The notes: generated by a model not told the origin, from the letters alone. Counted from the stretch's first letter, positions 15,569 through 24,634 are shown. The stretch: 64,000 nucleotides of DNA from Nonomuraea guangzhouensis (GCF_019396345.1 NZ_JAHKRM010000045.1:31625-95624), one strand, 5' to 3'. Numbers and translations: made by a program.

Positions 15569-16348
15569 ATGCTCCACAAAAGACTGCCCCGGCACGCTCC
15601 GAGCAAGCTGGACTCCAGGTACGTCCGGCTCGGAGTGAGCACTGGGATCGCCGTGTTGATCCTGGCAGGGTTCGCCCTGACCATGACCGACAACGGGATC
15701 TCATGGCTCGGGCAAGGGGTGGGCTTCCTCGAGTTCTACGCGGGCGTGTTCGCCCTGGTGTTACTGAGCGCGACGGTCGGGCTCGGTCTGCTCACCACCG
15801 AACGCGTCTTCCTGTCCCCGTCCAACAGGGTCAGGGCACAACTGGCACATCGGGCCACAGCGGCGATCGGGATGGCCTACCTGGTCACGCACATCAGTCT
15901 TATGGTCAGTCTGGGCCATGCCCCACTGGCCGCGACAGTGGTCCCAATTGCCGGTATCTATGTGGGATTCGGCGCAGTAGCCTTCGACATGATGGTGATC
16001 ATCGTTGTGTCGGGGATCATACGAGGACGGTTCGCGGTGACGGCCAGGCCATGGGTATGGCGGACGATCCACGCCACCGCGTACCTGTCCTGGCCCGTGG
16101 CCATCATGCATGGTCTGACCGCGGGCCGCCCACCCGCGCCCTGGGTGGCGTGGTCGTACATCGTCTGCCTGGCAGCCGTCGGCGGGGCCCTGCTCGTCCG
16201 AGTGGTGGCCACGATCCTCAGGCCGGCCCTCCAGCCGGAATGGGTGAAGACGCCGGAGGTCGACAGGTCGCCGGTCGCGCGGCCGGTGGACGTCAACGCG
16301 CCAGTGAGCCTCGACGCAGCGCGTAGGAAGTACCGGGAGGCGGGATGA
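15569..16348 (+). CDS. Ferric-reductase-like/cytochrome b-type membrane protein
   Basis: A 259-aa protein with about six hydrophobic helices. Histidines sit at helix positions expected for bis-haem ligation (LAHRATAAIGMAYLVTHISL and WRTIHATAYLSWPVAIMHGL), the pattern of ferric-reductase-like membrane domains. It lacks any flavin or NAD domain; the next gene encodes a NuoF-ferredoxin fusion that could feed it electrons from NADH. The ATG at 15569 has GGAGGG upstream. I infer an electron path across the membrane to the exported DUF4142/DUF1996 proteins; the terminal acceptor is unknown. Confidence 0.82.
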   Translation: MLHKRLPRHAPSKLDSRYVRLGVSTGIAVLILAGFALTMTDNGISWLGQGVGFLEFYAGVFALVLLSATVGLGLLTTERVFLSPSNRVRAQLAHRATAAIGMAYLVTHISLMVSLGHAPLAATVVPIAGIYVGFGAVAFDMMVIIVVSGIIRGRFAVTARPWVWRTIHATAYLSWPVAIMHGLTAGRPPAPWVAWSYIVCLAAVGGALLVRVVATILRPALQPEWVKTPEVDRSPVARPVDVNAPVSLDAARRKYREAG

Positions 16349-16379
16349 GACCGCACAGGAATGCCCAGGAGGCGCCAGA

Positions 16380-17879
16380 GTGATCCCGCAGAGAGTCCCA
16401 CGCGTGTTACGCGTGGGCCCGGCCCGCCTGACCGCCGGGCTGGAGCACACGAGGCGGATCGATCTCCCCGCCCACCGGACGCTGCACGGCGAGCCGGTGT
16501 TGCGTGATATCGAGACCCTGATCGCCCAGGTGAACGAGGTCGACATGCGCGGCAGGGGCGGAGCGGCCTTTCCGGTCGGCCGCAAGATGCGCGCGGTCGC
16601 CGACGCCGCCGGGGCACGCGAGAGTGTCGTGCTGGTCAACGGCTCGGAGGGCGAGCCGGCCAGCTTCAAGGACACCATGATGCTCATCCGCAACCCCCAC
16701 CTCGTGCTCGACGGCGCGGTTCTCGCCGCTGAGGCCCTGCACGCGCGCGAGGTCGTCGTGGCGATCGGGTCCGGCGGCGAGGTGGCCGAGGCGTCGGTCT
16801 CCGCCGCCGTGGCCGAGCGGCGCGCCGCCAACGTGGCGGGCGGCCAGGAGAGCCACGTGAAGATCCGGGTGGTCGCGCTTGAGGAGAGGTTCATCTCGGG
16901 CGAGGGCGGGGCCCTGGTGCGCGGCGTGAACGGCGGGGAGGCCATCCCCAACGGCCGTAAGAAGCGCGCCGCCGAGAGCGGCGTGGACGGCCTGCCGACG
17001 CTGCTGTCGAACACCGAGACGTTCGCCCAGCTCGCCCTGCTCGCCGAGTACGGCCCCGAAGGCTACGCCGAGTACGGCACCGCCAAGGAGCCCGGCACCA
17101 TCCTGCTCAGCGTGAGCGGCGGCGCCACCAACCCCGCCGTCGTGGAGGCGCCCACGGGCACCCCGCTGATCGACGTCCTCGACATGTGCGAGGCGGAGAT
17201 CGGCGACGGCATCCTCATGGGTGGCTACCACGGCGCCTGGATGAGCTACGAGAACGCCCTCACGGCGGTCATCTCGCGCGAGGGCATGAAGGCGAAGGGC
17301 AGCGAGCTGGGCGCCGGGATCGTGGTGCCGCTCGGCGACTCGACCTGCCCGCTCGGCGAGACGACCCGGGTGGCGGCCTACCTCGCCGCCCAGTCGTCGG
17401 GCCAGTGCGGCCCCTGCCGCCTCGGGCTGCCCGACGTGGCTCGGGCGCTGCTCGCGCTGGCCGAGGGCACCGGGTCCACGGACGCGGTACGCCGCACCGT
17501 ACGAGCCGTCGAGCGCAGAGGCGCCTGCTTCCACCCCGACGGCACGGCCAGGTTCGTCCTGTCCTCCCTGGACGCCTTCGAGAGCGACATCGCGCTCCAC
17601 CTCGAGTACGGCTCCTGCGGCCGGCCGTGCCGCGGCGTGCTCCCCCTCCCGGAGAACGAGGACCAGCCCGAGTACCGCGTGGAGGTGGACTGGACGCGTT
17701 GCCAGGGCCACGGCCTGTGCGCGCACCTCCTGCCGGAGTTCGTGGAACTGGACGAATACGGCTTCCCCTCCTTCAAGACCGTGCCGGGCTGGATGGCGAA
17801 AGACGCTCGCCGAGCCGTGGACATGTGTCCCGCGCTGGCCCTGCGCCTCAACGAGTCCGTAGCCGTACGGGCAGGTTGA
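16380..17879 (+). CDS. NuoF-like flavoprotein fused to a ferredoxin
   Basis: The 499-aa protein has the FMN/NADH domain of complex I NuoF (MRGRGGAAFPVGRKM, NGSEGEPASFKDTMM), an SLBB-like region (VEAPTGTPLIDVLDMC) and the iron-sulfur domain SSGQCGPCRLG with a later Cys (GACFHPD). The residue matching the first NuoF cluster cysteine is Ser. The last 70 residues are a ferredoxin (TRCQGHGLC ... VDMCPAL) with the three-cysteine pattern of 3Fe-4S or atypical 4Fe-4S proteins. It probably oxidises NAD(P)H and passes electrons to the membrane protein encoded just upstream. The GTG start has AGGAGG seven bases before it. Confidence 0.88.
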   Translation: MIPQRVPRVLRVGPARLTAGLEHTRRIDLPAHRTLHGEPVLRDIETLIAQVNEVDMRGRGGAAFPVGRKMRAVADAAGARESVVLVNGSEGEPASFKDTMMLIRNPHLVLDGAVLAAEALHAREVVVAIGSGGEVAEASVSAAVAERRAANVAGGQESHVKIRVVALEERFISGEGGALVRGVNGGEAIPNGRKKRAAESGVDGLPTLLSNTETFAQLALLAEYGPEGYAEYGTAKEPGTILLSVSGGATNPAVVEAPTGTPLIDVLDMCEAEIGDGILMGGYHGAWMSYENALTAVISREGMKAKGSELGAGIVVPLGDSTCPLGETTRVAAYLAAQSSGQCGPCRLGLPDVARALLALAEGTGSTDAVRRTVRAVERRGACFHPDGTARFVLSSLDAFESDIALHLEYGSCGRPCRGVLPLPENEDQPEYRVEVDWTRCQGHGLCAHLLPEFVELDEYGFPSFKTVPGWMAKDARRAVDMCPALALRLNESVAVRAG

Positions 17880-17882
17880 TCC

Positions 17883-17924
17883 CCTGGTCCGTCCGCCTGA
17901 GCGCGCTCAGGCGGACGGACCAGG
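17883..17924 (+). terminator. 42-nt perfect palindrome, probable terminator
   Basis: Every base pairs in a 21+21 nt inverted repeat centred between 17903 and 17904 (arms CCTGGTCCGTCC... and mirror). As RNA it is about a 19-bp stem with a GCGC loop, four bases after the NuoF-like stop codon. There is no strong U-tract, as is common in actinobacteria. It closes the redox operon. Confidence 0.85.
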
Positions 17925-18010
17925 CAGCTTTAGTGATGCATTTGTTACCAACCGGACGGCCTCCGGGACCGTCTCACCGATCGGTTCACCACGATCACCG
18001 GGAGACGACC

Positions 18011-19471
18011 ATGGACCGCCGCGACTTCCTCCGCGCCGCCACGCTGGCGCCCATGCTCGGGCTGGTCTCCGCGCCGCCCGCACTCGCCTCCTTCGCCCCG
18101 CCCGCGCTCGCCTCCGCCGCCCCCGACTGGGCCGGACTGCGCCGCCGCCTCACCGGCACGCTGGTACGACCGGCCGACGCGGGCTACGACGCGGCCAGGC
18201 GCCTGTTCAATCCCGCCTTCGACGGCATCAGGCCGGGCGGCGTCGCCTACTGCGCGAGCCCGGCCGACGTCTCCGCGTGCCTGTCCTTCGTCCGCTCGAA
18301 CCGCCTCCCCGTCACCGCCCGCTCGGGCGGCCACTCCTACGCGGGCTGGTCCACCGGCACCGGCCTGGTGATCGACGTCTCACGGATGAAGTCCGTCACC
18401 TACGCGGGCGGCCGGGCCACGGTCGGCGCCGGGGCCAAGCTGGTCGACGTCTACGACAAGCTGGGCCGCCATGGCGTGAGCATCCCCGCCGGTTCGTGCC
18501 CCACGGTCGGGGTGAGCGGCCTGGCGCTGGGCGGCGGGATCGGCGTGGTCTCCAGGAAGTACGGCCTGACCTGCGACACCCTCGAATCCGTCCAGATCGT
18601 CACGGCCGACGGCCGCCTCCTGACCTGCGACGCCAACCAGCACCCGGACCTCTACTGGGCGTGCCGGGGCGGTGGCGGCGGCAACTTCGGCGTGGCGGTG
18701 TCCTTCACCTTCCGCACCCACAAGACCAGCGGCATCACGGTCTTCTTCCTGCACTGGCCGTGGCGCAAGGCCGGGGCGGCGGTCAAGGCCTGGCAGTCCT
18801 GGGCGCCCACCGCGCCGGACGAGCTCTGGTCCACCCTGCACCTGTCGAACGACAACGGGCTGGACGTGCAGATCGGCGGCACCTACCTGGGCGGGAAGGC
18901 GGCGCTCGACCGCCTCCTGGCGCCGCTCGTGGCCGCGATCGGCACCCCCTCCTCCCGCTACGCCACCGCGACGTCCTACCAGCACGCCATGATGGTCATG
19001 GCGGGGTGCTCGTCGCTCTCGGTCGCGCAGTGCCATCTACCAGGTCAGACCGCAGCCGGCCGGCTCAGCAGGGACACCTTCGCGGCCAAGTCGCACCTGG
19101 CCTACCGGAAGCTGTCGGCGGACGGGATCAGGGCGCTGGCGGCCGGCGTGGCCCGGGCGGGCCGGCACACCGTGCAGCTGGACGCGCTGGGCGGCGCGGT
19201 CGCCCGGGTCCGCCCGGAGGCCACCGCCTTCCCGCACCGGGCGGCGCTGTTCGGCGTCCAGTACTACTCCAAGGGCACCGGCCGGACCTGGCTCCGCGGC
19301 ATCCACGCCGACATGCGGCCGCATCTGGGCGATCACGCGTACGTGAACTACATCGACCCGGACCTGACCGACTGGCGCAGCGCCTACTACGGCGCCAACG
19401 CGCCGCGCCTGGCCGCCGTGAAGGCCGCCTACGATCCCAGCCGGATCTTTCACCTGCCCCAGGGTGTCTAA
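18011..19471 (+). CDS. Tat-exported FAD-linked oxidase, berberine-bridge type
   Basis: A 486-aa protein that starts with the twin-arginine signal DRRDFLRAA and an Ala-rich cleavage region. The FAD-binding domain has RSGGHSYAGW, whose His is the usual 8-alpha attachment point, and PAGSCPTVGVSG, whose Cys fits the second (6-S-cysteinyl) bond, so FAD is probably held bicovalently. The C-terminal BBE segment is present (YVNYIDPDLTDW, YGANAPRLAAVKAAYDPSRIF). Such enzymes oxidise sugars, alkaloids or other secondary metabolites; the substrate is unknown. It is a single gene after the palindromic terminator, with its own GGGAG ribosome site. Confidence 0.93.
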   Translation: MDRRDFLRAATLAPMLGLVSAPPALASFAPPALASAAPDWAGLRRRLTGTLVRPADAGYDAARRLFNPAFDGIRPGGVAYCASPADVSACLSFVRSNRLPVTARSGGHSYAGWSTGTGLVIDVSRMKSVTYAGGRATVGAGAKLVDVYDKLGRHGVSIPAGSCPTVGVSGLALGGGIGVVSRKYGLTCDTLESVQIVTADGRLLTCDANQHPDLYWACRGGGGGNFGVAVSFTFRTHKTSGITVFFLHWPWRKAGAAVKAWQSWAPTAPDELWSTLHLSNDNGLDVQIGGTYLGGKAALDRLLAPLVAAIGTPSSRYATATSYQHAMMVMAGCSSLSVAQCHLPGQTAAGRLSRDTFAAKSHLAYRKLSADGIRALAAGVARAGRHTVQLDALGGAVARVRPEATAFPHRAALFGVQYYSKGTGRTWLRGIHADMRPHLGDHAYVNYIDPDLTDWRSAYYGANAPRLAAVKAAYDPSRIFHLPQGV

Positions 19472-19513
19472 ATCGGTCGCCTGACCGGTGCGTGACCTGG
19501 GAAGATCTACAAC

Positions 19514-20143
19514 ATGCGCAATTGGCCGCTCTTCGAGCTCTCCATCACCACCCCGCGGCTCGAACTCCGCATGCCGTCGCTCGCGGATCTCGACGAGCTC
19601 GGCGATCGGGCGGCCGAGGGCGTACACGAGCCGGGATACATGCCGTTCCTGTTCCCGTGGTCCGACGCCGAGCCGCAGGAGCGGGCCAGGGCCACGGTCC
19701 GCTATCACTTCCGCACCTGGGCCGAGTTCAGCCGGGAGAAGTGGACGCTGGAGTTCGCGGTGGTCTCCGACGGACAGGTGGTCGGCGTGCAGGCGCTGAC
19801 GGCTTCCGACTTCCTGGTCACGCGGGAGGCCGGCTCGGGCTCGTGGCTCGGCAAACGCTTCCAGGGCAGGGGCATCGGCAGGGAGATGCGCGCGGCCGTG
19901 CTCCACCTGGCCTTCGAGGGCCTGGGCGCGGAGTACGCGACGACGGAGGCGTTCCATGACAACCACGCCTCGCTCGCGGTGACGCGCCGGCTCGGCTACC
20001 ACGAGGACGGCATCACCCTGCACAACCGGAAGGGCGAGGTGGCTACGTGCCGCCGCTTCCGCCTGCCGCGGGAGGACTGGAAGCCCATGGACGGCATCGA
20101 GATCCACAACCTGGAGCCCTGCCTGCCGCTCTTCGGGCTCTAA
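19514..20143 (+). CDS. GNAT-family N-acetyltransferase
   Basis: A 209-aa RimJ/RimL-like acetyltransferase: TTPRLELRMPSLADLDEL at the start, and the acetyl-CoA loop GKRFQGRGIGREMRAAVL (about residues 115-132), followed by AFHDNHASLAVTRRLGYHEDG. The substrate is not predictable. The gene follows the oxidase by 42 bp, perhaps in one transcript, and its last four bases overlap the end of the convergent AraC gene. Confidence 0.92.
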   Translation: MRNWPLFELSITTPRLELRMPSLADLDELGDRAAEGVHEPGYMPFLFPWSDAEPQERARATVRYHFRTWAEFSREKWTLEFAVVSDGQVVGVQALTASDFLVTREAGSGSWLGKRFQGRGIGREMRAAVLHLAFEGLGAEYATTEAFHDNHASLAVTRRLGYHEDGITLHNRKGEVATCRRFRLPREDWKPMDGIEIHNLEPCLPLFGL

Positions 20144-21099
20144 TGCGCTTCCGCCACGCCGGCCCGCTCGGGCTGGGGGCAGACCTGGCGGCGATACCTG
20201 CCAGGTGGGGTGCCGTACTCACGCTTGAAGGCGTTGGCGAAGGCGAACTCAGAGGTGTAGCCGACGCGCGAGGAGATCTCGCTCAGCGAGTCCTCGGACT
20301 CGCGTAGCAGGCGGGCCGCCCGGGCCAGGCGCCACCACGTGAGGTAGGTGAGCGGCGGCTGGCCGATCAGCGTGGTGAAGCGGCGGGAGAAGGCCGCGCG
20401 GGAGAGCCCGGCTTCGCCGCCGAGCTCCTGGACCGTCCAGGGATGCGCGGGATCGCGGTGGATGGCGTTGAGCGCCGCGCCGATCGCCGGATCGGCGAGG
20501 GCGACGGCCCAGCCGCCGGTCTGGCAGTGCTGGGGCTCGGTGTCGAGCCAGGCGCGCAGGATGTACAGCAGCAGCATGTCGAGCAGCGAGGAGACGACGG
20601 TGTCGGCGCCGAGGCGCGGATCGGCGATCTCGCTGCCGAGCAGGTCGACGGCCGCGCGGAGCTCGCGGTGCTTGCCGAGCCGGGCGGGCAGGTGGACCAT
20701 CTCCGGCAGGTCGCGCAGGAGCGGGTGGGCCCGCTCCGGGTCGAGCCGGTAGCCGCCGCAGAGCAGGACCGTGGCCGCGCCTGGCCCCGCGCTGGACGCC
20801 GAGGCGAACAGTCCCGCCTCCAGCTGGGGGTCGCAGTCAGGCTCGGTCACCGGGGTGGCCGGGCTGTCGGCCATCGCGTAGCCGTGACCGTGCGGGAAGA
20901 AGAGCACGTCGCCGACGCTCAGCTGGACGGGGTCGCCCTCCGGCGGGAGGAGCCACGGGGAGCCCTGGAGGATCACCTGGAACCCCGCCGAGCCCGGCGC
21001 CGACGGGAACCGCTGCCCCCAGGGAGCATGCCACTCGATGCGCGCCGAGCGCGGCCGTCCGGTGCGTACGATCGCTATCACATCGCTGAGCACGTCCAT
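20140..21099 (-). CDS. AraC-family regulator with cupin sensor domain
   Basis: The 319-aa protein has an N-terminal cupin (GFQVILQGSPWLLPP, LSVGDVLFFPHGHGYAMAD) and a C-terminal double helix-turn-helix (LSRAAFSRRFTTLIGQPPLTY, SLSEISSRVGYTSEFAFANAFKREYGTPPGRYR). It belongs to the AraC group that commonly controls a neighbouring oxidoreductase; here the divergent quinone oxidoreductase/FMN reductase pair (21190-22664) is the likely target. The ATG is at 21099, leaving 90 bp between the starts. Confidence 0.93.
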   Translation of the reverse strand: MDVLSDVIAIVRTGRPRSARIEWHAPWGQRFPSAPGSAGFQVILQGSPWLLPPEGDPVQLSVGDVLFFPHGHGYAMADSPATPVTEPDCDPQLEAGLFASASSAGPGAATVLLCGGYRLDPERAHPLLRDLPEMVHLPARLGKHRELRAAVDLLGSEIADPRLGADTVVSSLLDMLLLYILRAWLDTEPQHCQTGGWAVALADPAIGAALNAIHRDPAHPWTVQELGGEAGLSRAAFSRRFTTLIGQPPLTYLTWWRLARAARLLRESEDSLSEISSRVGYTSEFAFANAFKREYGTPPGRYRRQVCPQPERAGVAEAH

Positions 21100-21189
21100 G
21101 GTCGAAGTCTACCCTGTGAGACGCTCGCGTAGAAAACGCAGACACAGAAGCATTGGCCATCTCGCCGTCGGCTCCTACGGTTGTTCCAC

Positions 21190-22101
21190 ATGAGCGCAGC
21201 AACGATGTCCGCCGCCCGGATCCACGAGTACGGCGACGCCTCCGTGATCCGCTACGACCGGATCCCCCGGCCGTCGCCGGGACCAGGGGAGGTGCTGGTC
21301 CGGGTGGCCGCCACCTCGTTCAACCCGTCCGAGGTGGGGCTGCGGGCCGGGTTCCTGCGTGATCTGCTCCCCGTCACCCTTCCGTACACGCTGGGTCTGG
21401 ATCTCTCCGGCACGGTCGTCGAGGTGGGCGAGGGGGTGCGGGGGCCCGCCGTCGGCGACCGGGTCATCGGCCTCGTGGAGGGGGCGGCGGCCGAGTACAC
21501 GGTGGCGGCGGCGAGCGCGCTGGCCAGGGCGCCGGAGCGGCTCCCGCTGGCGGACGCCGCCGCCATCCCGGTCGCCGGGCTCACCGCCTGGCAGGCGATC
21601 CACGAGCACGCTCGCATCGAGCCGGGGCAGCGGGTGCTGATCAACGGGGCGGGCGGTGGGGTGGGGCTGTTCGCCGTGCAGCTGGCCAAGCTGGCGGGTG
21701 CGACCGTGACGGCCACGGCGAGTCCACGCAGCGCGGCGGCGGTGCGACGCTACGGCGCCGACGAGGTCGTCGACTACACCACGACCCCGCTGCCCGGCGG
21801 CATGGACGTGGTGCTCAACCTGGCGGCCATCGGCGCGGAGCAGGCGACGGCCCTGGCCACCTTGGGCAAGGTGATCGTCACCATCGCCACCCCGATCGAG
21901 TCGCCCCGGGCCACTCACTTCGTGGCCCGCAACGACCCGGCGCAGCTGGCCCGGCTGGTGGCGCTCATCGACAAGGGGGAGCTCGTGATCGAGATCACGG
22001 AGTCCCACCCGCTGACCGGCCTCGACGGCGTGCATCGCCGGGCCGAGGCCGGTCAGACACACGGAAAAATCACCATAAATCTGGATGAAGAGGTTAAGTA
22101 A
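21190..22101 (+). CDS. Zinc-independent quinone oxidoreductase-like MDR protein
   Basis: A 303-aa medium-chain dehydrogenase/reductase: GPGEVLVRVAATSFNPSEVG at the N terminus and an NADP-binding fold with INGAGGGVGLFAVQLAK (about residues 150-166). No structural-zinc cysteine cluster is present, so it fits the quinone oxidoreductase branch. ATG 21190 is chosen over the in-frame TTG nine bases earlier; ATG 21205 is also possible. Its TAA overlaps the next gene's ATG (TAATG), so the two are coupled and probably controlled by the divergent AraC protein. Confidence 0.9.
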   Translation: MSAATMSAARIHEYGDASVIRYDRIPRPSPGPGEVLVRVAATSFNPSEVGLRAGFLRDLLPVTLPYTLGLDLSGTVVEVGEGVRGPAVGDRVIGLVEGAAAEYTVAAASALARAPERLPLADAAAIPVAGLTAWQAIHEHARIEPGQRVLINGAGGGVGLFAVQLAKLAGATVTATASPRSAAAVRRYGADEVVDYTTTPLPGGMDVVLNLAAIGAEQATALATLGKVIVTIATPIESPRATHFVARNDPAQLARLVALIDKGELVIEITESHPLTGLDGVHRRAEAGQTHGKITINLDEEVK

Positions 22102-22664
22102 TGATCAGGATTGGCATCATCGTCGGCAGCACCCGGCCGGGCCGCAACGCGGAGGCCGTCGCCGAATGGGTGCGCGATCTGGCCGTCAAGCGGGGCGACG
22201 CCGAGTTCGAGCTGGTGGACCTGCGGGACTTCCCCCTGCCGCACCTGGACGAGGCGTTCCCCGCGGCCTATGGCCAGTACGAACACCCCCACACCCGCGC
22301 CTGGTCGGAGCGCGTCGCCTCGTTCGACGGCTACGTGTTCGTAACCCCGGAGTACAACAGCTCCACCTCGGGCGTGCTGAAGAACGCGATCGACTTCCTC
22401 TTCGCCGAGTGGGCGGACAAGGCGGCCGGCTTCGTCAGCTACGGCGTCGACGGCGGCGCCCGCGCGGTCGAGCACCTGCGGCAGGTGCTCGGCCGGGTCA
22501 AGGTCGCCGACGTGTCGGCCCAGGTCGCGCTCTCGCTCCACACGGACTTCGAGGCGTTCACCGACTTCAAGCCGGCGGCGCACCGCGAGGAGGCGGTCAC
22601 CACGATGCTGGACCAGGTCGTCTCCTGGGCCGGGGCCCTGCGTCCACTCAGGGCCGTGGCTTGA
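22101..22664 (+). CDS. NADPH-dependent FMN reductase
   Basis: A 187-aa flavodoxin-like protein with IGIIVGSTRPGRNAE (phosphate-binding loop), FVTPEYNSSTSGVLKNAIDFL and a glycine-rich SYGVDGGARAVEHL loop, matching the SsuE/ChrR-type FMN_red family. It transfers electrons from NADPH to FMN, or reduces quinones. It is coupled by a 1-base overlap to the quinone oxidoreductase gene and ends eight bases from the convergent acetoacetyl-CoA synthetase stop. Confidence 0.93.
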   Translation: MIRIGIIVGSTRPGRNAEAVAEWVRDLAVKRGDAEFELVDLRDFPLPHLDEAFPAAYGQYEHPHTRAWSERVASFDGYVFVTPEYNSSTSGVLKNAIDFLFAEWADKAAGFVSYGVDGGARAVEHLRQVLGRVKVADVSAQVALSLHTDFEAFTDFKPAAHREEAVTTMLDQVVSWAGALRPLRAVA

Positions 22665-22672
22665 AACGGTGG

Positions 22673-24634
22673 TCAGGGCTTGAAGTGGCGCAGCACCTCG
22701 GGGTTGGCCATGGCGTCGGGGTTGGCCGCCTCCTCGACCGGGGTGCCGAGGAGGATCTTGCGGACCGGCACCTCGAGCTTCTTGCCCGACAGGGTGCGCG
22801 GGATGCCGGGCACCGCGTGGATCTCGTTGGGCACGTGCCGGGGTGACAGCTCCTGCCGCAGGGCCGTACGCAGGGCATCGACCAGGGCGTCCGACAGCGT
22901 GGCGCCCTCCGCCAGCGTGAGGTAGAGCAGCAGCCGCCCCTCCTGCCCGAGCTGGCCGGTGTCGATCACCAGGCTGTCGGCGATCTCCTCGAACCGCTCG
23001 ACGACCCGGTAGAACTCGCTGGTGCCCATCCGGACGCCGCCCCGGTTCAGGGTCGAGTCGGAGCGGCCGTAGATGACGCAGCTCCCGTCCTCGTTCAGCT
23101 TGATCCAGTCGCCGTGCCGCCACACGCCCGGGTAGACGTCGAAGTAGCTCTCGCGGTACCGCTCGCCGTCGGGGTCGTTCCAGAACATGACCGGCATCGA
23201 CGGCATCGGCTGCGTGAGCACGAGCTCGCCCACCTCCCCCACGACCGGCTCGCCCAGGGGGTTGAACGACTCCACCCGCGCCCCCAGCGACCGGCAGGGG
23301 ATGATGCCCGCCCTGCTCGGATGCAGCATGGTCGCGCCGACGAACCCCGTGCACACGTCGGTGCCGCCGGAGAACGACCCGAGCGGGATCCCCGGCAACT
23401 GCTCGGCCACCCAGGCGAACCCCTCGGGCGGCAGCGGCGACCCGGTCGAACCGATGCCACGCAGCGCCTCCAGCCCCTCAGGGACGATCCCGGCCTTCAG
23501 CGAGGCCATGATGTACGGCGCGCCGACCCCGAAGTAGGTCACCCCTTCCGAGGCGGCGATCCGCCAGAGCACGGCGGGTGAGGGATAGGTGGCCGAGCCG
23601 TCGTACAGCACCGGGGTGGCGCCCACCAGCAGGGCGCCGATGAGGTAGTTCCACATCATCCAGCCCGTGGTGGTGTACCAGAAGAACACATCCCCCTCAC
23701 CGAGATCCTGGTGGAAGGAGAGCGACTTGAGGTGTTCGAGTATCACTCCCCCGTGCCCGTGCACGATGGGCTTGGGCAGCCCTGTCGTGCCGCTGGAGTA
23801 GAGGATCCACAGCGGGTGGTCGAACGGCACCCGCTCGAACTCCAGCGGCGCCTCCTCCGCGCGCAGCCCCTCCCAGCCGATCACCTCGCCGTGCGGCACG
23901 GAGTCGGTGTGCGCGGCGCCGGGCTCGGCCCGCTGCGGCGGCTGCCCCTCCTCCGCCGCCGCGAGGTAGGGGATCCAGACGGTCGCGCGGAGCGAGGGCA
24001 GCTCGGCGGCGATCTCGTTGACGGCCGCCGACCGGTCGTAGCTCTTGCCGTTGTAGTGGTAGCCGTCGACCGCGATCAGCACCTTGGGCTCGATCTGCTT
24101 GAACCGGTCGACGACGCTCGGCACGCCGAAGTCCGGGGAGCCGGCCGACCAGATCGCGCCGAGGGAGGCGGTGGCCAGGAAGGCGATCAGGGCCTGCGGG
24201 ATGTTCGGCAGGTAGCCCGCCACCCGGTCGCCGCGCCGGACGCCGAGGCGTACCAGGCCGGCCCGGACGCGGGCGACCTCCTCGCGCAGCTCGGCGTGGG
24301 TCAGCTCCTGGCGGGCGCCGTCCTCCGAGACGAAGACGGCCGCGACGCCGTCACGTTCGCGGAGCGCGTTCTCCGCGTAATTGACCGAGCTTCCGGTGAA
24401 CCATTCGGCGCCGGGCATCGTCCCAGTCATGACGGGCCCGTCACCACGTTCGCCGATGACCCCGAAATAGTCCCAGATCGACGTCCAGAACTCCGCCGGA
24501 CTGTCGACCGACCAGCGCCACACCTCCTCGTACCCCGACCCGGCCCGGCCCAGCCACTCGAGGTAGCGAGTCAGCTTGGCGCGCGCGACGACGTCCTCGG
24601 TCGGTTCCCAGAGAAGCGTGCCTTCAGCAACCAT
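22673..24634 (-). CDS. Acetoacetyl-CoA synthetase
   Basis: About 653 residues of an ANL-superfamily ligase. The P-loop is LYSSGTTGLPKPIVHGHGG; the A5 region is FSGGTDVCTGF; the A8 region HGDWIKLNEDGSCVIYGRSD; the catalytic Lys lies in the A10 segment GIPRTLSGKKLEVPVRK. Length, the LWEPTEDVV N terminus and the GGTDVCTGF block point to acetoacetate rather than acetate as substrate. It activates acetoacetate with ATP and CoA, linking ketone bodies or polyhydroxybutyrate products to central metabolism. The N terminus is uncertain: ATGs at 24643 and 24670 are in frame, but 24634 has AGG at nine bases and matches homologue starts. Confidence 0.92.
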   Translation of the reverse strand: MVAEGTLLWEPTEDVVARAKLTRYLEWLGRAGSGYEEVWRWSVDSPAEFWTSIWDYFGVIGERGDGPVMTGTMPGAEWFTGSSVNYAENALRERDGVAAVFVSEDGARQELTHAELREEVARVRAGLVRLGVRRGDRVAGYLPNIPQALIAFLATASLGAIWSAGSPDFGVPSVVDRFKQIEPKVLIAVDGYHYNGKSYDRSAAVNEIAAELPSLRATVWIPYLAAAEEGQPPQRAEPGAAHTDSVPHGEVIGWEGLRAEEAPLEFERVPFDHPLWILYSSGTTGLPKPIVHGHGGVILEHLKSLSFHQDLGEGDVFFWYTTTGWMMWNYLIGALLVGATPVLYDGSATYPSPAVLWRIAASEGVTYFGVGAPYIMASLKAGIVPEGLEALRGIGSTGSPLPPEGFAWVAEQLPGIPLGSFSGGTDVCTGFVGATMLHPSRAGIIPCRSLGARVESFNPLGEPVVGEVGELVLTQPMPSMPVMFWNDPDGERYRESYFDVYPGVWRHGDWIKLNEDGSCVIYGRSDSTLNRGGVRMGTSEFYRVVERFEEIADSLVIDTGQLGQEGRLLLYLTLAEGATLSDALVDALRTALRQELSPRHVPNEIHAVPGIPRTLSGKKLEVPVRKILLGTPVEEAANPDAMANPEVLRHFKP

